This document shows positions 1 through 9,984 of a stretch of DNA of 64,000 nt, piece after piece. The position numbers and the translations under genes were made by a program. The stretch is from assembly GCA_002448305.1 (NCBI GenBank), contig DJWY01000037.1:23413-87412 (forward strand). The letters are read 5' to 3'. Numbering within the stretch: position 1 is the stretch's first letter; each line of letters opens with the position of its first letter. The notes beneath the pieces were generated by a model. That model saw only the letters and a list, made by a program, of their open reading frames with translations. It ran no database searches and was not told the DNA's origin. The stretch is from Selenomonadales bacterium UBA7018. Its GTDB lineage: Bacteria > Bacillota > Negativicutes > Selenomonadales > Selenomonadaceae.

Positions 1-3000
1 AACAACTGGAACTTCCTAAAAAATACTATCAATTATGGTACTGCCGCTGCAAACGTCGTGTTCAATTACACTTTTGGCGACGGCAACGACATTATCTATG
101 GCTTTAATAATACGTCAACGCTAAACATTGCGGGCGTCAAATTCACTTCAGCCCAAAGCGGCGACGATATTATTATCACAATGGGCGGCGGCAACGTTAC
201 TCTTAAAGACGCCGCGAAGTTGGATACCGTCAACGTCGTGCACACCAAAATAGAAAATCCGCTCGATGTCGTCAACACGAAAAACAGAACTTTGATTGTT
301 GGCACGTCGCTTGACGATACCATTTCCAACAGCGGCAGATTCGTTACGATTCAAGCGGCAGGCGGCAAGGATTCTATTTTCAATAATTCAAGTAACAACG
401 TAATCGACGGAGGCGCGGGCAACGATTCAATCAACAATGATTATGGGCTGTTAACGTCGATAAGCGGCGGCGCGGGCAACGACTTAATCACCGTAACGAG
501 CGGCAACAAAGTCACAGTCAACGCGGGCACCGGCGAGGATAAAATTTATCTCAACAGAAATAGCGAAGTTTTGCTGGAGTACAACGCGGGCGACGGCAAC
601 GATTACATTTACGGCTTTAACGCAGATTCGACGCTGAATATTGCAGGTAGCACTTACACTTTAGGAACCACGCGAAGCGGCGATGTTATAGTTACGGTCG
701 GCGCAGATACCTTAAGGGCGGATAAAATCACTTTGGACGGAGCCGCGAAATTATCCACGCTCAATATCATTAACGGCACCTATGTAAACTTCACGATTGA
801 AGATTCCAAAGTAACTTACGATACCGACATTCCCAAAAGAGTTATCAAAGCCGCGTACCAATTCAACAAGAATTTATCTTCGCTTACCCTCGACAACAGC
901 GCGTTGCAAAATTATGAGGTTTCGGTGAAAAATAGCGAAGATTTTGCCGTCAAAGTGAATTGGAATTACGGCTCGGCAAGTTTAAGCACGGATAGCATGC
1001 TTAAATATCAGCTTGACAAAGGAAAAAATGTTTTGGTCTTGACGAGCGACAATTACGACGACAAAATCACTTTCAGCGAAAACGCTAAATTCATTTATGA
1101 GGATATTGAAGCTGAGGTGCAAAAAGGTAGCGCGATTTCGACAAAGAGCGACCAGGAAATTTCGTTCGATAATAATTCTTCGGCAAAAGTTGAGGCTTAC
1201 GAAGATTCCAAAATCAACATTAAATCGGGTATACTCACAGTCAACGACGTGCGAATAAATTCCGAAAACGGCGCGGGCACAATCACTGTTAATGATGACG
1301 GCTTGAGCTTTGAAGGCTACGGCGTGCAATTCGCGGATTTGGAAATTGCTAATGAAAGTTACTTCGGCAAACTCGCGCCAATGACAGCCACTTATAATTC
1401 CGACGACGAAATTTACACGCTCCAAAATATGGCGTGCATTAAAACCCTCGCCGACGATTTCACAAAGATAACGTTCGATTTCTCTGTTAGCGGCAATGAC
1501 AAATACGCTTACTACAAAGTCAATGACGTAGAATTTTTAGTTGCCAATGACGAAAATGATATAAACGTCGTGGAAGTAGACGACACCACATTTAAGATTT
1601 TGGACAAAGAAATTGACGCAGAAAATATCGGGCGCATAACCCTTGACGAACAAATTACTTTCAGCGGCACACAAATTGACTATGACGGCGTGCAAGTAAA
1701 TTATACGCATAACAAGCCGGTAAGTTATTCGCTTGACGACGAAGAAATAACAATCAGCGACGCGGCAAGCGTTACGACTGGCGACGAGACTAAAACCTTT
1801 AATTGCGAGGCGGGCAGTTATGTTATTAACGGCAGGAGTTTCGAGACTACAGCAGATTTGACATTTACTGCCGACGCAAACGAAATTAGAATTCCTTTGA
1901 ATGACGCGGCGACAGAAATTTACTTTGACGGCGTGCAAGTCAGCGGCATTTCCGACGATAGCGAAATTGTTTTCGACTTGACTAACGATAAAGTCAACAT
2001 ACCGAGCGGCGCGAACCTTAATATCACTTCGCCCGAAGAGGTTAAATTAAATCTTGCGGCGGGCAATTTCATAATCGACGGCAAGAAAGTTTCTATCGAT
2101 GATGAACTTGAAATTACAGCCGATAAGGACGACTTAAAAATTCCGCTTAGTGAAAATCCTGTTACGATAAACGACGCAAATATCACGGGCAACGGCGAGA
2201 TAACGATTGACAATACGGACGCAGTATTTTTCGCAATCCATTTGCCCGACGGCGCATTGGTCGAAAATCCGAGTAACAATACTTTCGAGCTGACAGGAAA
2301 AGATTCTTCAGCGTCCTTTGGCGAGGCGAATAAAAAAGTTGTGCTGACTGAAGACGGCACCGCTTATATTGAATTCGATAAGGAAAACAGCGTTGGCATC
2401 GGATTTAATACGATGATGTTTGAACACGTCGAAATAGAAGGCGTCGACGCTTGGACGATTGAGACTTCGGGCACTAGCGGCATTGATAAGATAACGGGCA
2501 TAACCGACGGTGCGACGGTTTCGACCTCTACAAGAGACATTGACGCGGGCGATTTGAATTTTGAAGTTGAGACCGACGGCGCGGGCGAGTTCACTATTGG
2601 CGGGCAGGAATTCACTTCGACCAGCAATATTAAAAATGTCTACGTTGTTTCCGCCAGTGCTGAAAACGAAATAAAAGTTGTTCCGCAGGGCGAAGAATAC
2701 AAAGGTGATGATTCCGAAGACGCCGGAAAAGTTTATAACTTTGATAAGGCGGGCGATTACACTGTAAACGGAATTACTTTCCACGCGGCAGAAAATAGCA
2801 CGGCGCAAACGATAACACGCGGCGTTGAGCTTGATTTATCGAGTGGAAGTTTCCAATACGACGGCTTGACGCTTTCGGGCAACGGCACGGCGCAAATTAA
2901 TCGCTACAACGCAAGCTTAATTTCCCTCACGGACGGCGCGATTGTCAGCGGCTCCGACGCAACTAAATATAACAATCGGCAATTCGAGATTGAAGGCGCG

Positions 3001-6000
3001 GTCGAACTTATCGGCAAGAAATTTGAGTCGGACGAGAAAATAAGGTGCGGCCTTCTTAACATTGAAACTACATGGGAAGTTGACATTGACGGGAAAACTG
3101 TAGAAATCCCCGTTACGATAAAGCTAAAAGGCTTTGTTGCTAACGATAAATACGTCTTGATTGATAGCGATAATTATGAGGGCGTGACGGTCGTCGACAA
3201 GAAACTTTCGCGTATCGAGGGCGTCAAAAATTCGGCGCAAATAACCGGCAACGGCTTGGCAAATGTTTCGATAATTACGACCGAAAGCGGCGAATTTTCA
3301 ATACACGGCAGGCAGTACAAGATAAGCGGCGACTCCGACGGCGTAACTTTCCTGACGGATTCTCACGGAAATGTTGCTGAAATTAACGGCTTGCAAGGCT
3401 CGGTTGAGGGCAATTTTGAAAACGAAGTCAGCGTGAACGGCAAGACAGTTAGGTTGACCGGCGCAAGTTCGATAAAAGTCACCAGCGACGGCGAAAATAT
3501 TACGGAAATATCAAACGTCGCGGGCGATTTGGTTACGACGGACGGCAAAACTTATCGGAAAAATGTTCGCGTGTACGAATTGGGCGGCGCGGAAAAATTG
3601 ACGACTTCCGCTGACGGCACGATTATTTTCAGCGGTAATAAATTCGAGACGAACGCCGGCAAAACTTTCACGCTTGACGAAGAAGGCAACGTTTCCGGAC
3701 TCGAAAAGGCGCAAAGTACTGCTGATAATTTGTTGGCAAATGTTGCAGAGACTGAAACGAGCACAAGTCCGCTAGTTGAGGAAAATTTCGCCACGATAAC
3801 TCTTACAACGACAGATAATTTAGATGAAGTAATTGGCGACTTTTCGGAAGGATTAACAGTCAACGGCGTTTTCGTCAAGGTGACTGATAGCACTAACTTT
3901 GTCGTAAAGGACGACGCCCAAAACGTTTACATTGAGACGACTGCTCACGATACGTTCACCATTAACGGCAAAACTTTCACGACTTCCGCCGACAAAACAA
4001 TTTTCAAACTGGACGCGAGTGGCAACGTTAGCGAAATCGTGACTGACACTTTCTATCCTGACAAAGAAGCTTACCAGATAGAAGGCGACTTCAACGACGA
4101 AATCATTTTCAACGGCAAGAAATTCTGCGTGACTGGCACTAAAGACACTAGCATTTTCCTTAGCGACGAATCGTTAATTACTATAAAACTTGCGCGAAAT
4201 GCGGTTGAAGTGGTCGAGAACGGCGGCGTAGATGAAATAGCGATAAGCGGCGCAGGCGAAATAACCGTTAGCGGCAAAACTTTCACTACGTCAGACAACT
4301 TTGCAGGAACTTTGAAAACGAATTCAATAGAAAATTTCGTTGGGACGATAAGCGGCAAACTCGGCGGGCTTGACCTTGCAGGAATTACAATCAACAACGA
4401 AGACAATTTCAGCGTTACTGGCGACGGCGAAAAAATTACCGCGATAGAAAATCTCCAGAACGGCTCGTTCACTTGCGGCGACTTAAACAACATGACGATT
4501 AACGGCGCAAAAATTTCGGTCGACAATTCGGACGAAATAACGCTGACAGTTACTGACGGCGCGTTGAAAGTAACTGGGCTGGCAAATGCCGTGACTGCGC
4601 AAAATTCCGGCGAAAAAGTTAAGTTCGTGACTAAGGAGAGCGGCGAATTTTTCATCGGCGAAGATGATTTCAAAGTTACGGGAGCCGACTCTGTGACCTT
4701 CTCGGCGGACGAAAACGGCAAAGTCAATGAGATTTCCGGACTGGATAAAGGCGCGAGCTTGCAGACGGCTAAGGGCGGCTCCTTCGTCGTCAACGGCAAA
4801 ACTTTAACCGCAAAAGACAATAGTACTTTCGTCGGATTAGCGAATTCAGCAAAACTCGATACTGCGGAAGAAATTTTGGACAAGCTCACCAAAGATAATT
4901 CCGCTGTCGTCACCGTGAACGCTGATAATAGAAATGTTACGCTTTTAGGCGGCGAAGCGGTAGTTGTCGAAAATACTTCTGCCAAAGTCAACATAACAGC
5001 TAGCAAAGGTCGCGATACGATTTACACTTCGGGCAACAACGTCGACATTGACTTAAAAGCCGGCGGCGCGACTGAAATTTTTGCGGCTCAAGGTAGAGCC
5101 ACTGTCGAGAATTACAAAGCGTCCAGCGGCGCGGCTTTCCTGGCTGAAAATGAAAATATCGGCGAGGCTATCGAAGAAAAAGAAATAACTTACGACGACG
5201 GCAGATTAGAAGTAAATTCTGCGCGGGTAACTTTCGCTGAAGACGCTGATTCCAGGATAATTAATTTCGTCGACACGGCAGGCGAAACGCAGAAAGTTGG
5301 CTTTGTCTCCGATGATTCCAAACTTGACGCGAGTAAAGAAAAAGGAAGTTTAATTCTGGTTGGCGGAAATAATTCGACAATCACGGGCGGCAAAGGACAA
5401 AATCAAATTTACCTCGACGACAACAGCGAATCAACGATTCTACTTAACGGAAAGAATACAATCGATAACTTTAACGCTACTTTCGACGGCGGCGACAAAG
5501 TTTCAGTCAGCGCGACAAATTACGATTTCAGCTTTGACGGCGAAAAAGTCAGCGTCAAGAGCGGAACAGCGCGGGCGACTTTGGAAAACATTTCGTCGGA
5601 AGGTGGCGCGGCAAGAATTCTGACGGTTATAAATGGCAAGGAAAGAAAAACGGCGATAGCGCAAGCGGGCGCGGTTATGTCAGTGGGCGACGACTTAGCG
5701 GACGTTTACTACGGGGAAAAATCCGGCGTGGACTTCACCGGCTTTAACGATTCCATGACGATTGACCTTAGGGAAAATTTCAACGGAATAAATCGGGTGA
5801 CGGTAGGCGGCGGGCTGAATACTTTGATTAGTTCTTCGCAAAATGAAACTTTGACCAGTAACGGCACGACGGAATATATATTCGACAAGGACAGCGGGCG
5901 CGACGTTATCAGCAATTTCGACTTTGACGGAGATAAAATCAATGTCGGCACCAATGCAGTTACGAACGTTCGGATTGACAAAGCGGGCGGCGTGCGCATG

Positions 6001-6609
6001 GAAATTGGCGGCTCGGCTGTTTTGACGCTTGCTGACGCTCAGGGCAAAAACTTTAAGATAAATAATTTCGTGGCTGTAGCTGATGAAAATCTGACGTACA
6101 ACGCGGCGGCAAATTATTTCGTAGCGACGGCGCAGAACGCGACTTTAACTGTTGGCGAAAGCGCGGAAATATGGCTTGACGGTTCGCACGGTAAAACCTT
6201 CGACGGCGACATAAGAACGCTTGACGCCTCAACCGCTCAAGGAAAAACTTCTTTGGCTGGTAACGACCTTGATAACAGAATATTTGCGGGACAAGGCGAC
6301 GCGACTTTATGGGGCGGCAACGGCGGCGATGATTTGTTAGTTGGCGGCACGGGCAAAAATACTTTCTACTACCTGCAGGGCAACGGCAACGACACGATAG
6401 CAAGTGCGCACGACGGCGACATTGTTTATCTTTCGACGGTGACGCTTGACCAGATTAGCGGCACTTCCATTACTGGCGATGCCGTTTCGATTAACTTCAA
6501 AGACGGCGGCTTGTTGCAAGTCAATAGCAACGCCAATGTTACCTATCAACTTGCTGACGGCTCCAAATTCTCCGCTAATCACGCGCAAGCCGCTTGGATA
6601 GCTAAATAA
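1..6609 (+). CDS. Giant RTX-like repeat surface/secreted protein, 5' end outside window
   Basis: The reading frame is open from base 1, so the N-terminus lies upstream; at least 2202 residues are visible. The first roughly 250 residues hold glycine/aspartate repeats of the GGxGNDxI type, the calcium-binding RTX beta-roll signature, including two copies of a 'GDGNDxIYGF..STLNIAG' module. A long Asn/Asp/Thr-rich, beta-strand-like region without recognised enzymatic motifs follows. The last 200 residues return to RTX character (GGNGGDDLLVGGTGKN) and end in a short acidic/hydrophobic tail, as expected for a C-terminal type I secretion signal. From about 1275 onward it matches the 3' half of the gene at 26947-38052 closely: between 6226 and 6318 only two of 93 bases differ. 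No type I exporter is in the window. Function is inferred as a secreted or surface structural protein or adhesin; no activity can be assigned. Confidence 0.85.
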   Translation, partial: NNWNFLKNTINYGTAAANVVFNYTFGDGNDIIYGFNNTSTLNIAGVKFTSAQSGDDIIITMGGGNVTLKDAAKLDTVNVVHTKIENPLDVVNTKNRTLIVGTSLDDTISNSGRFVTIQAAGGKDSIFNNSSNNVIDGGAGNDSINNDYGLLTSISGGAGNDLITVTSGNKVTVNAGTGEDKIYLNRNSEVLLEYNAGDGNDYIYGFNADSTLNIAGSTYTLGTTRSGDVIVTVGADTLRADKITLDGAAKLSTLNIINGTYVNFTIEDSKVTYDTDIPKRVIKAAYQFNKNLSSLTLDNSALQNYEVSVKNSEDFAVKVNWNYGSASLSTDSMLKYQLDKGKNVLVLTSDNYDDKITFSENAKFIYEDIEAEVQKGSAISTKSDQEISFDNNSSAKVEAYEDSKINIKSGILTVNDVRINSENGAGTITVNDDGLSFEGYGVQFADLEIANESYFGKLAPMTATYNSDDEIYTLQNMACIKTLADDFTKITFDFSVSGNDKYAYYKVNDVEFLVANDENDINVVEVDDTTFKILDKEIDAENIGRITLDEQITFSGTQIDYDGVQVNYTHNKPVSYSLDDEEITISDAASVTTGDETKTFNCEAGSYVINGRSFETTADLTFTADANEIRIPLNDAATEIYFDGVQVSGISDDSEIVFDLTNDKVNIPSGANLNITSPEEVKLNLAAGNFIIDGKKVSIDDELEITADKDDLKIPLSENPVTINDANITGNGEITIDNTDAVFFAIHLPDGALVENPSNNTFELTGKDSSASFGEANKKVVLTEDGTAYIEFDKENSVGIGFNTMMFEHVEIEGVDAWTIETSGTSGIDKITGITDGATVSTSTRDIDAGDLNFEVETDGAGEFTIGGQEFTSTSNIKNVYVVSASAENEIKVVPQGEEYKGDDSEDAGKVYNFDKAGDYTVNGITFHAAENSTAQTITRGVELDLSSGSFQYDGLTLSGNGTAQINRYNASLISLTDGAIVSGSDATKYNNRQFEIEGAVELIGKKFESDEKIRCGLLNIETTWEVDIDGKTVEIPVTIKLKGFVANDKYVLIDSDNYEGVTVVDKKLSRIEGVKNSAQITGNGLANVSIITTESGEFSIHGRQYKISGDSDGVTFLTDSHGNVAEINGLQGSVEGNFENEVSVNGKTVRLTGASSIKVTSDGENITEISNVAGDLVTTDGKTYRKNVRVYELGGAEKLTTSADGTIIFSGNKFETNAGKTFTLDEEGNVSGLEKAQSTADNLLANVAETETSTSPLVEENFATITLTTTDNLDEVIGDFSEGLTVNGVFVKVTDSTNFVVKDDAQNVYIETTAHDTFTINGKTFTTSADKTIFKLDASGNVSEIVTDTFYPDKEAYQIEGDFNDEIIFNGKKFCVTGTKDTSIFLSDESLITIKLARNAVEVVENGGVDEIAISGAGEITVSGKTFTTSDNFAGTLKTNSIENFVGTISGKLGGLDLAGITINNEDNFSVTGDGEKITAIENLQNGSFTCGDLNNMTINGAKISVDNSDEITLTVTDGALKVTGLANAVTAQNSGEKVKFVTKESGEFFIGEDDFKVTGADSVTFSADENGKVNEISGLDKGASLQTAKGGSFVVNGKTLTAKDNSTFVGLANSAKLDTAEEILDKLTKDNSAVVTVNADNRNVTLLGGEAVVVENTSAKVNITASKGRDTIYTSGNNVDIDLKAGGATEIFAAQGRATVENYKASSGAAFLAENENIGEAIEEKEITYDDGRLEVNSARVTFAEDADSRIINFVDTAGETQKVGFVSDDSKLDASKEKGSLILVGGNNSTITGGKGQNQIYLDDNSESTILLNGKNTIDNFNATFDGGDKVSVSATNYDFSFDGEKVSVKSGTARATLENISSEGGAARILTVINGKERKTAIAQAGAVMSVGDDLADVYYGEKSGVDFTGFNDSMTIDLRENFNGINRVTVGGGLNTLISSSQNETLTSNGTTEYIFDKDSGRDVISNFDFDGDKINVGTNAVTNVRIDKAGGVRMEIGGSAVLTLADAQGKNFKINNFVAVADENLTYNAAANYFVATAQNATLTVGESAEIWLDGSHGKTFDGDIRTLDASTAQGKTSLAGNDLDNRIFAGQGDATLWGGNGGDDLLVGGTGKNTFYYLQGNGNDTIASAHDGDIVYLSTVTLDQISGTSITGDAVSINFKDGGLLQVNSNANVTYQLADGSKFSANHAQAAWIAK
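1275..6609 (+). repeat. Left arm of a ~5.2-kb inverted repeat (shared RTX gene 3' half)
   Basis: This segment matches the reverse complement of 26947-32104. The limits were set by eye from the shared 'TVN.DGL.F.GYGVQF' stretch to the stop codon. The arms differ by about 180 bp, partly because this copy has about 45 extra codons near 4640-4790. Long runs are almost identical. Confidence 0.8.
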
Positions 6610-6630
6610 TTTTGAAAACAAACTAAGCGA

Positions 6631-6667
6631 TTAAAAACCCTTCGGCGATTATGTCGAGGGGTTTTTC
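6631..6667 (+). terminator. Rho-independent terminator after the left RTX gene
   Basis: An AAAACCC...GGGGTTTTT stem with a short loop ends in a T-run, 22 bp after the stop codon of the RTX gene. It insulates that gene from the ATP-grasp gene downstream. Confidence 0.7.
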
Positions 6668-6730
6668 TATTGTTTGAATTACTTTTTTATGATACCATTC
6701 CAAAAATACAAGAACGAGGAGGGAATAATC

Positions 6731-7645
6731 TTGTCGGCAACTGAAATTTTGCGCAAGGGAATAAAATATATTTCTGATTCGGCATATCGCTTTGATGTCA
6801 ATGCTATTTTGGGATTTTATGATAGTAAAGCTGACGTGGACTTTATTTCCGAGCAATTTTATTTGCATACGGGGCAGAAATTGAATTTGGAAAAGCCCGA
6901 AACTTTTTGCGAAAAAATTCAGTGGCTGAAACTCAATGACCGCGACCCGAAATATAATTTAATGGTCGACAAGGCAGAAGCAAAAATTTATGTCGCGCAG
7001 ATTATCGGCGAAGAATTTATAATTCCGTCGTACGGCGTTTGGAATAGTTTCGACGAGATTAATTTTGACGCTCTGCCAAATGAATTTGTGTTGAAGTGCA
7101 CGCACGATTCCGGCGGCATTGTGATTGTTAAAAATAAAGCGGCGTTTGATAAGGAAAAGGCGCGGAAGATTTTGGAAAAGCATTTGGGCAGGAATTTATA
7201 TCGCTATGCTCGCGAATGGGTTTACAAAGATGTTAAGCCGCGCATTTTGGCGGAAAAATTTATGCAGGAGGTAAGCTCCGACCTAACCGACTACAAATTT
7301 TATTGCTTTAATGGCGTGCCGAAATTTTGCCAAGTGATAAGCGACCGGCGCACCGATGAAAGCATTGATTTTTTCGATATGAATTGGGTTCATCAAGAAT
7401 TTATCGGCTTGTCGAAAAATGTTCATCACAGCGCAAAAAAAATAGCTCGTCCGAAAAACTTCGAGCTAATGAAAAAGCTTGCCGCGACTTTAGCTCAAAA
7501 TTCGATATTCAGACGAGTTGATTTTTACGAAGTCGCCAATAAAGTTTACTTCGGCGAGATAACTTTTTATCCGAACGCGGGCTTAGGAACGTTCAAGCCT
7601 GATAAGTGGAATAAAATCTTGGGCGATATGATTTCTCTGCCCTAA
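6731..7645 (+). CDS. TupA-like ATP-grasp polysaccharide biosynthesis protein
   Basis: The 304-aa protein resembles the TupA-like ATP-grasp family found in capsule and exopolysaccharide loci. These proteins are thought to form an amide or ester linkage on a sugar chain (TupA itself makes teichuronopeptide). Supporting stretches are 'KPETFCEKIQWLKL' near the N-terminus, 'FVLKCTHDSGG' (nucleotide-binding loop region), 'LTDYKFYCFNG' and 'FGEITFYPNAGLG' near the C-terminus, where metal/ATP ligands lie in the family. I chose the TTG at 6731 because GAGGAGGG lies 7-8 nt upstream; the frame stays open to an ATG at 6674 that has no ribosome-binding site. It converges with the polymerase gene, and the two stop codons overlap by 4 bp. 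With UDP-uronic acids made by this locus, a plausible role is amidating a uronic acid with an amino acid, but this is inference. Confidence 0.75.
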   Translation: MSATEILRKGIKYISDSAYRFDVNAILGFYDSKADVDFISEQFYLHTGQKLNLEKPETFCEKIQWLKLNDRDPKYNLMVDKAEAKIYVAQIIGEEFIIPSYGVWNSFDEINFDALPNEFVLKCTHDSGGIVIVKNKAAFDKEKARKILEKHLGRNLYRYAREWVYKDVKPRILAEKFMQEVSSDLTDYKFYCFNGVPKFCQVISDRRTDESIDFFDMNWVHQEFIGLSKNVHHSAKKIARPKNFELMKKLAATLAQNSIFRRVDFYEVANKVYFGEITFYPNAGLGTFKPDKWNKILGDMISLP

Positions 7646-8880
7646 GTCCCTTGCAAGCGTAATTGTCGGGCTTTCACGTGCGCCGCCAATATCAAAAAAT
7701 AATTGTCAATGTTCGCGTAGGTTACTTGCCCAACGTCCAGAATCAAATTTAGAACTAAAAATACTTCCAGCAATATCGCTGTTCCGTCGTGATTGAGCGC
7801 GGGTCGGAAAAGTTTTATCAGCGGATAGAGCAAGAGCAAATAGTAAATCACCGCGCCGATTATCCCGATTGATACCAAAAGTTCGACGTAATTGTTATGC
7901 ATATAAAAATCATAGCCGGTGTATTTTATTCCGAGATAATGCGCATTGTTTATGCCAACGCCCATTAGCGGCGAGTCTTTAAAATCTTCCAAGCCGTGCT
8001 TTATTAGCAAAGTTCGCAGATAAGTCGAGTGGTCGGTATCCTGTACCCTGTCTGAATCGCTGAAAATAGCTACGAAGCCTTCAAAACGTTGAGCAGTTCG
8101 TTCAAAAATCGGCAGTTGCAAAATCATCACGAACGCGGAGAGAAATAAAATTACCATCACGACGCCTTTTAATTTCTGCCGCAAGCTACCTTTGCACAGA
8201 TAGAGCATACAGCAACCCAAAATCAGCGCACTAAGAGATTTCCTGCTACCGACGCCCAGCGCAATAAACGTACAAAGAATCATCGGAGCATAGTACCAAA
8301 TTTTATTTTTGTAAGTGGCGTACCAAAAGCAGATAATCGCGGAAAAGCTACAGAATTTGCCGATAACATTGACGTTCATAATTTCGCCGCCGACGCGCTT
8401 GCCGCTCGCCAATTTCTCAAGATAAGTTCCCACGCCGTAAAAATAGAAATTGTAGATTGCAAGAGCAATTCCAGCGAAGCACAGCGCGAAAATTAGCCAC
8501 TCCAACTTATTTTCTTTGACAACATAGATGTGAATTGAAGTCAGGATTATAAAATAAATCGTCAAGGTTTCGCATCTGCTCAAAGCGTCGGAAGGATTTA
8601 GCGCGAAAGGAATTGATATGGCGCAAAATGCTATAAACAGCAGGAAAATTTTTTCAAAGGAAGTCATGAGGAAGCATTTCAGCTTGAAAATTGCCAGCAA
8701 AAAAAATATTGCCGCAACGGAAAAATGAATCCCGTATTTAATCGCGCCGCTAAATCCTATTGAATAATTCCAGATATAAACAAAAGTCATATACGCCAGC
8801 AAAATTAAATCCGGAATTTTTTCTTCTAGTGTCTTGCTCCCAATCGGCAAGGCGTAGCGCGTTTTGATTGTAAATTTCAT
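7642..8880 (-). CDS. wzy: O-antigen ligase/polymerase family membrane protein (Wzy-like)
   Basis: The 412-aa protein is very hydrophobic, with about ten to twelve predicted membrane segments. It has a large extracytoplasmic loop before 'GVGINNAHYLGIKYTGYDFYMHNNYVE..'; the 'G.G..N....' and 'HNNYVELL...G..G' patterns are characteristic of Wzy/WaaL-type (PF04932) proteins. In this locus it most likely polymerises lipid-linked repeat units on the periplasmic side of the inner membrane. It is the last gene of a six-gene - strand run (14956 to 7642). Its ATG overlaps the glycosyltransferase stop by 4 bp (ATGA), indicating translational coupling. A ligase role cannot be excluded from sequence alone, but the flippase, co-polymerase and exporter nearby favour polymerase. 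Confidence 0.8.
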   Translation of the reverse strand: MKFTIKTRYALPIGSKTLEEKIPDLILLAYMTFVYIWNYSIGFSGAIKYGIHFSVAAIFFLLAIFKLKCFLMTSFEKIFLLFIAFCAISIPFALNPSDALSRCETLTIYFIILTSIHIYVVKENKLEWLIFALCFAGIALAIYNFYFYGVGTYLEKLASGKRVGGEIMNVNVIGKFCSFSAIICFWYATYKNKIWYYAPMILCTFIALGVGSRKSLSALILGCCMLYLCKGSLRQKLKGVVMVILFLSAFVMILQLPIFERTAQRFEGFVAIFSDSDRVQDTDHSTYLRTLLIKHGLEDFKDSPLMGVGINNAHYLGIKYTGYDFYMHNNYVELLVSIGIIGAVIYYLLLLYPLIKLFRPALNHDGTAILLEVFLVLNLILDVGQVTYANIDNYFLILAAHVKARQLRLQGT

Positions 8881-9974
8881 TGCAATAGCTCTCTATAAAT
8901 TTCGTGAGACTTTTTAGCAATTTCGTCCCACGAATATTTTTGCGAAAGGATATTTGCATTTTTGCCCATGTTCGCGCAGGTTGAAGGGAAATTTTCAATC
9001 ATTTTAGCGAGTTCGTCGGCAATATTTTTTTCGTCAATTTGAGCGATACGCCCCGCGCCCGCCGATTGAATTTCCTCCGCCATATTCGTTCCGGTCGTCA
9101 CGAAACAAGGCAAGCTATAGCTTAAAGCCTCAAGAAGTGCCATAGGCATTCCTTCAAAGCGCGAAGTCATTATGAACATATCGGCATTTTGCAGGACGTT
9201 ACTTTTTTCTTCGGCGAAGACCGGCGGACAAATTTTAATCATGTCGTGCAGTTGGTATTCGTCGAGCATGGCGGAAATTTCTTCGGCATCTTTAGCGGCG
9301 GCTCCGGTCGTGACGCCGTGAATATTCAAGCGGAAATTTTTCGCGAGCAATTTGCTTTTAATTGACGAGCAAGCTTTAATAAGCAAATCTAAGCCCTTTT
9401 GATAAATATTAATTCGCCCGATATAAACGGCGTTCAGTGCGGCGGGATTGAATTCGCGCTTAAAATATTTTCGCGTCGTCATGCCGTTAGGAATAACAAA
9501 ATTTTTGAAGTCCCATTTTTCGGATTCGGCTTGCTCTTGGGGCGTCAAGTATTGAATCGCGGCGGCGTTGCTAGCAAATTTATTGAAGTAAACCATATTG
9601 CCTAGAAATTTTTTCCAAGCCTTTTGCTTTTGAGCTTTGACGGTCAACTGACTGCGCGGAATCAAAATGTAGGGGATTTTTTCTTTGGTGGCGTCGTCGG
9701 CGAGTTTTGAAAAAGGATATTCGTAAAAGCCTTCAAAAATAATTAAGTCCGGTCGCGCAAAAAGTTTCTCGACTTCAGCAAGTCCGGCTTTGGAATACTT
9801 CGCGCCGTAAGCAAATTTAAAACTGTCCGCCGTCCAAACGTCAAGCCAAATGTCAGTCATATTGAGCCAAAAAACTTCGTCGAATTTCGATTGCGCTTTG
9901 ACCTGCGCGGGCACGCTGTTTGAAGGTCCTTTGAATAATTCCCCTTCCAATTTCGAGACAAATAAAACTTTCAT
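8877..9974 (-). CDS. Glycosyltransferase family 4 (GT-B fold)
   Basis: The 365-aa protein has a GT-B layout. The N-terminal Rossmann half begins MKVLFVSKLEGE, followed by an acceptor-side loop with 'IPRSQLT'. The C-terminal nucleotide-sugar half starts at 'LNAVYIGRINIYQKGLDLLI' and carries the retaining EX7E motif in 'EGMPMALLEALS' followed by 'P.FVT..TNMAEEI'. It should add one sugar to the growing lipid-linked repeat unit on the cytosolic face. The donor cannot be read from sequence. The ATG at 9974 is preceded by GAGG at a suitable distance. It sits between the GT2 gene (10-bp gap) and the polymerase gene (4-bp overlap). Confidence 0.85.
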   Translation of the reverse strand: MKVLFVSKLEGELFKGPSNSVPAQVKAQSKFDEVFWLNMTDIWLDVWTADSFKFAYGAKYSKAGLAEVEKLFARPDLIIFEGFYEYPFSKLADDATKEKIPYILIPRSQLTVKAQKQKAWKKFLGNMVYFNKFASNAAAIQYLTPQEQAESEKWDFKNFVIPNGMTTRKYFKREFNPAALNAVYIGRINIYQKGLDLLIKACSSIKSKLLAKNFRLNIHGVTTGAAAKDAEEISAMLDEYQLHDMIKICPPVFAEEKSNVLQNADMFIMTSRFEGMPMALLEALSYSLPCFVTTGTNMAEEIQSAGAGRIAQIDEKNIADELAKMIENFPSTCANMGKNANILSQKYSWDEIAKKSHEIYRELLQ

Positions 9975-9984
9975 GGCGACGACC

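Noticed and set aside
4071..5006. Long open frame on the - strand (311 codons) and similar frames opposite the giant genes
   Set aside because: It lies entirely opposite the RTX gene, has Ser/Val/Leu-rich antisense composition, no ribosome-binding site and no family pattern.
1..6609. Transposon or IS ends to explain the inverted arrangement
   Set aside because: No transposase or terminal repeats were seen at the arms; the inverted similarity is explained by two related protein genes.
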